Below, piece by piece: positions 61,721 to 64,000 of a stretch of DNA of 64,000 nt (positions are counted from its first letter, which is position 1; the number at the start of each line of letters is the position of its first letter). Both the position numbers and the translations under genes were made by a program. The stretch is taken from the NCBI RefSeq assembly GCF_020404765.1, contig NZ_JAIVEM010000076.1, positions 1-64,000 of the forward strand, written 5' to 3'. Below the pieces are notes generated by a model. The model searched no databases, was not told where the DNA came from, and saw only the letters and a program-made list of their open reading frames with translations. Origin of the DNA: Paenibacillus sp. BJ-4. GTDB taxonomy: Bacteria > Bacillota > Bacilli > Paenibacillales > Paenibacillaceae.

Positions 61721-62671
61721 TTGTTTCACCACATTACCGTACTCAAGGAAGAAGCAACACAGGCACTGAACATCAGGCAGGACGGGATCTATGTGGACTG
61801 CACGCTGGGAGGGGCAGGACACAGTTCCGTCATTGCGTCACAGCTCGGCCCTGAGGGAAGGCTCATCGCCTTTGATCAGGACGATTGGGCATTGAACAAT
61901 GCGCGTGAGAAGCTGTCGGCCTATCAAGGAAAGATTTCATTAGTGAAATCCAACTTCCGCCACCTGCAGGACAAGCTGGCCGAGCTGGGATTGCCCGAAA
62001 AAGACGGCGTCCCGCAGGTCCAAGGCATTTTGTTCGATCTGGGTGTATCCTCGCCCCAGTTCGATGAGGGGGAACGGGGATTCAGCTACAACCATGATGC
62101 ACCGCTTGATATGCGGATGGATCAGAGTAGCTCGCTTACGGCTTACGAAATTGTCAATGAATGGCCGGAAGCGGAGATTGCGCGTATCCTGTTTCAATAC
62201 GGAGAAGAGAAGTTCTCACGGCGGATCGCGAAGATCATGATTGAACGTCGAATGAACAAGCCTATTCACACAACGGGGGAACTTGTCGATATTATCAAAG
62301 AAGGAATTCCGGCTGCGGCACGCAGAACCGGGGGACATCCGGCTAAACGCAGCTTTCAGGCTTTGCGGATTGCTGTGAATGATGAGCTCCGTGCACTGGA
62401 AGATACTTTGCATCAGGCAATAAAATGTCTGGCTCCAGGGGGCAGAATTTCAGTTATTACGTTTCATTCCTTGGAGGATCGGATATGCAAACATATTTTC
62501 AAAGAGTATTTGGCGAAAAGCATCTATCCGTCTGATTTGCCTATTTTGGACGACAAAATGGTAGGCGATCTAAAGCTGGTGAATCGTAAGCCGATTGTGG
62601 CATCAGAGCAGGAATTGGAGCTTAATCCACGGTCCCGGTCGGCTAAGCTGAGAGTTGCCGAAAAATTGTAA
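61721..62671 (+). CDS. rsmH: 16S rRNA (cytosine(1402)-N(4))-methyltransferase RsmH
   Basis: A 316-residue SAM-dependent enzyme that methylates C1402 of 16S rRNA at the P site. The SAM-binding motif is [15 protein letters not shown] (about 25-40), followed by [20 protein letters not shown] and [15 protein letters not shown]. The start is TTG at 61721 behind TAGGAGG. It lies 17 bases after mraZ, in the standard cluster order. Confidence 0.96.
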   Translation: MFHHITVLKEEATQALNIRQDGIYVDCTLGGAGHSSVIASQLGPEGRLIAFDQDDWALNNAREKLSAYQGKISLVKSNFRHLQDKLAELGLPEKDGVPQVQGILFDLGVSSPQFDEGERGFSYNHDAPLDMRMDQSSSLTAYEIVNEWPEAEIARILFQYGEEKFSRRIAKIMIERRMNKPIHTTGELVDIIKEGIPAAARRTGGHPAKRSFQALRIAVNDELRALEDTLHQAIKCLAPGGRISVITFHSLEDRICKHIFKEYLAKSIYPSDLPILDDKMVGDLKLVNRKPIVASEQELELNPRSRSAKLRVAEKL

Positions 62672-62695
62672 ATTTAATGGAGAAGGAGAGGCGAC

Positions 62696-63076
62696 ATGGC
62701 TTATACACGGGGTAATTTGGCTGTGAAAGAAAGAGCCCGTCAGGAACAGGTTCAGCAACAACGGTATCGTGAGACGACCAAAGTCGTTACGCGCCGCAGA
62801 GAGCTGCCAATTCGAGAAAAGCTGCTGTATCTGTTGACACTTGTAGCGTGCATTGTCATTGCTGGTATGTTGATCGGCAGGTACGCTCACATTTATCAAA
62901 TTAATTATGCGATTAATACGGCCAGCAAGGACATCTCCAAATTACAGACCAATATCGCCCAATTGAAGATTCAAAAGGAGCAGCTTGAGAATCAGATTGT
63001 TCCAACTGCAAAGCAACAGGGATATATCGAGCCAACAAAAGAGCCCATTCGTGTGGAAAAGCAGGCTGCCAAATAG
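62696..63076 (+). CDS. ftsL: Cell division protein FtsL
   Basis: A 126-residue bitopic protein. It has a basic cytoplasmic N-terminus (1-42), one membrane helix (about 47-67, LLYLLTLVACIVIAGMLIG) and an extracellular leucine-zipper-like coiled coil (about 75-112, KDISKLQTNIAQLKIQKEQLENQI). It scaffolds the divisome with DivIB, DivIC and PBP. Sequence conservation in FtsL is low; position between rsmH and the penicillin-binding protein decides the call. The ATG at 62696 has AAGGAGAGG. Confidence 0.9.
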   Translation: MAYTRGNLAVKERARQEQVQQQRYRETTKVVTRRRELPIREKLLYLLTLVACIVIAGMLIGRYAHIYQINYAINTASKDISKLQTNIAQLKIQKEQLENQIVPTAKQQGYIEPTKEPIRVEKQAAK

Positions 63077-63135
63077 TTAAGAGCATAGCATCAAGCTATG
63101 CTCTAATGTACATTTTTTGCAGAGAGGTTTGAGCT

Positions 63136-64000
63136 ATGGTCAAGAGAATAAAGCTTCGCACACTGCTGATAGGGGGATGTATTACCCTCTTTTTTCTTGT
63201 TCTGCTGTTAAAGGTATTTTGGATTCAGGTCGTAAGCGGGGAATATTGGCATAAACAGGTAGTTGAGCAGGTGGAAAAAGATCAGGTGATTCTGCCGAAG
63301 CGTGGAACCATTACGGATCGTAAAGGAAACGTACTGGCGACGGATGCACCTGCTTATACGGTAGTGGTCAATCCGAGTATCATTCAGGAATACGATTTGG
63401 AAAATGAGGTTGTAGCCAAGCTGCATCAATTACTTAAAACGCCTGAGGATGAGTTGAGAAGACATCTTTCGGCTAAGGACAGCAAGGGGAACTACTTAGT
63501 AAATCGCGAGATCCGTAATGGTGGCTGGAAGGCAGATCCTGAGGTCAAGGCACAGGTGGATACGTTCAAAAAATATTTGAAGGATAAGTATGGAGTGGTT
63601 GGGGCTGTGGACACGGCTCAGGAGTCCAAACGCTATTATCCCGAAAATAAACTGGCTTCTCATGTCCTGGGCTATCAACGAAAAGACGGAACAGCAGGCA
63701 TGGGACTGGAAGCTTATTATAATAAAGAGCTGTCAGGCACGGCTGGCAAGCTTCTTTATCAGCGCGATCTGAAGGGTGTTCCTCTTCAGGGATCGGAAAG
63801 TATCTATGAGCCGGCACAAAATGGAAAAAATTTAAAGCTGACGATTGATGATACAATTCAGTATTATATAGAGAATGCCATGCAGGAAGCTATTGCAACC
63901 TACAATCCGAAAACGATGACTGTTGTAGCAGCAGATCCCGAAACGATGGATGTTCTCGGTATGGCGAGTTATCCTAATTTTAATCCCAATACATATGGGA
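63136..64000 (+). CDS. pbpB: Division-type penicillin-binding protein (FtsI/PBP2B), N-terminal part
   Basis: The first 288 codons of a class B transpeptidase, running off the end of the window. After a short cytoplasmic tail comes the membrane anchor (about 8-30, LLIGGCITLFFLVLLLKVFW), then the PBP dimer/pedestal domain with LPKRGTITDRKGNVLATDAPAYTVV (R-G motif) and GTAGMGLEAYYNKELSGTAGKL. The transpeptidase domain is beginning (VAADPETMDVLGMASYPNFNPN), but the SxxK site is beyond 64000. The place after ftsL points to septal cross-linking; a SpoVD-type paralogue sometimes follows in this cluster. Confidence 0.94.
   Translation, partial: MVKRIKLRTLLIGGCITLFFLVLLLKVFWIQVVSGEYWHKQVVEQVEKDQVILPKRGTITDRKGNVLATDAPAYTVVVNPSIIQEYDLENEVVAKLHQLLKTPEDELRRHLSAKDSKGNYLVNREIRNGGWKADPEVKAQVDTFKKYLKDKYGVVGAVDTAQESKRYYPENKLASHVLGYQRKDGTAGMGLEAYYNKELSGTAGKLLYQRDLKGVPLQGSESIYEPAQNGKNLKLTIDDTIQYYIENAMQEAIATYNPKTMTVVAADPETMDVLGMASYPNFNPNTYG

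Noticed and set aside
1-64000. CRISPR arrays, prophage, biosynthetic gene cluster or tRNA genes
   Set aside because: I looked for regular direct repeats with spacers, phage structural or integrase genes, NRPS/PKS modules and cloverleaf sequences and found none. The only mobile DNA is the IS3-family end at the start.

Overview
The window is chromosomal core sequence from a spore-forming, low-to-moderate GC member of the Bacillota, almost certainly Paenibacillus (my best guess is the P. polymyxa group, judged from protein sequences and gene order; no search was run). Supporting signs are spore genes (yqfC, yqfD, cotD-like, rsfA), bacillithiol synthesis (bshC), a glyQS T-box and a gene order that follows the Bacillus yqeY-to-sigA and DUF3397-bshC-mraZ-rsmH-ftsL-pbpB blocks. 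There is no rRNA, tRNA, CRISPR array, prophage, plasmid function or recognisable defence island.

Layout. 1-104: last codons and right end of an IS3-family insertion sequence. 194-2707: divergent EamA permease and MocR-type regulator. 2866-9200: HIT protein, rpsU, yqeY, then a membrane-organisation operon (NfeD-type protein, flotillin floA, a coiled-coil membrane protein) and an amino acid permease. 9587-17726: yqfC, yqfD, phoH, pgpH, ybeY, dgkA, era, a short yqzL, recO. 17744-21086: T-box-controlled glyQ-glyS. 21203-28136: yaiI/yqxD, dnaG, sigA, a membrane protein, trmK, the Nif3-like yqfO and a flavin-reductase-like gene. 28211-28613: rnpB. 29068-34730: aminotransferase (minus), then a MarR regulator and a heterodimeric ABC exporter. 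34984-44350: CotD-like coat protein, subtilisin-like protease, YpuI, small proteins, lytic transglycosylase, cysteine desulfurase plus thiI, two divergent TerC proteins and a small membrane protein. 44644-52951: typA, an LCP cell-wall ligase, a tiny ORF, a PIN-PhoH protein, a secreted coiled-coil protein, rsfA, a PanE-like reductase and a DUF3397 protein. 53105-57843: an opp-type peptide importer without oppD. 57967-64000: bshC, ahcY-like, then mraZ, rsmH, ftsL and the first 288 codons of a division penicillin-binding protein.

The genes fall into linked themes: replication, transcription and translation start-up (dnaG, sigA, glyQS, rpsU, era, ybeY, typA, rnpB); envelope and division (dgkA, LCP, transglycosylase, mraZ to pbpB); sporulation; sulfur and thiol metabolism (desulfurase-thiI, bshC, ahcY); and transport.

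No dramatic new protein system is visible. The most interesting signals are RNA-level: an RNase P RNA with A-type rather than the B-type architecture usual in Bacilli, and two copies of an intergenic element (about 16537-16672 and 28914-29050) that fold alike, carry a GNRA-type tetraloop and show compensatory base changes. Secondary leads are an Opp operon lacking OppD with a cysteine-free OppF tail, a 34-codon cysteine-containing ORF with its own ribosome site and terminator, a perfect MarR-type operator, 20-bp-spaced direct repeats upstream of an aminotransferase gene, and a possible alternating hairpin before the HIT gene.
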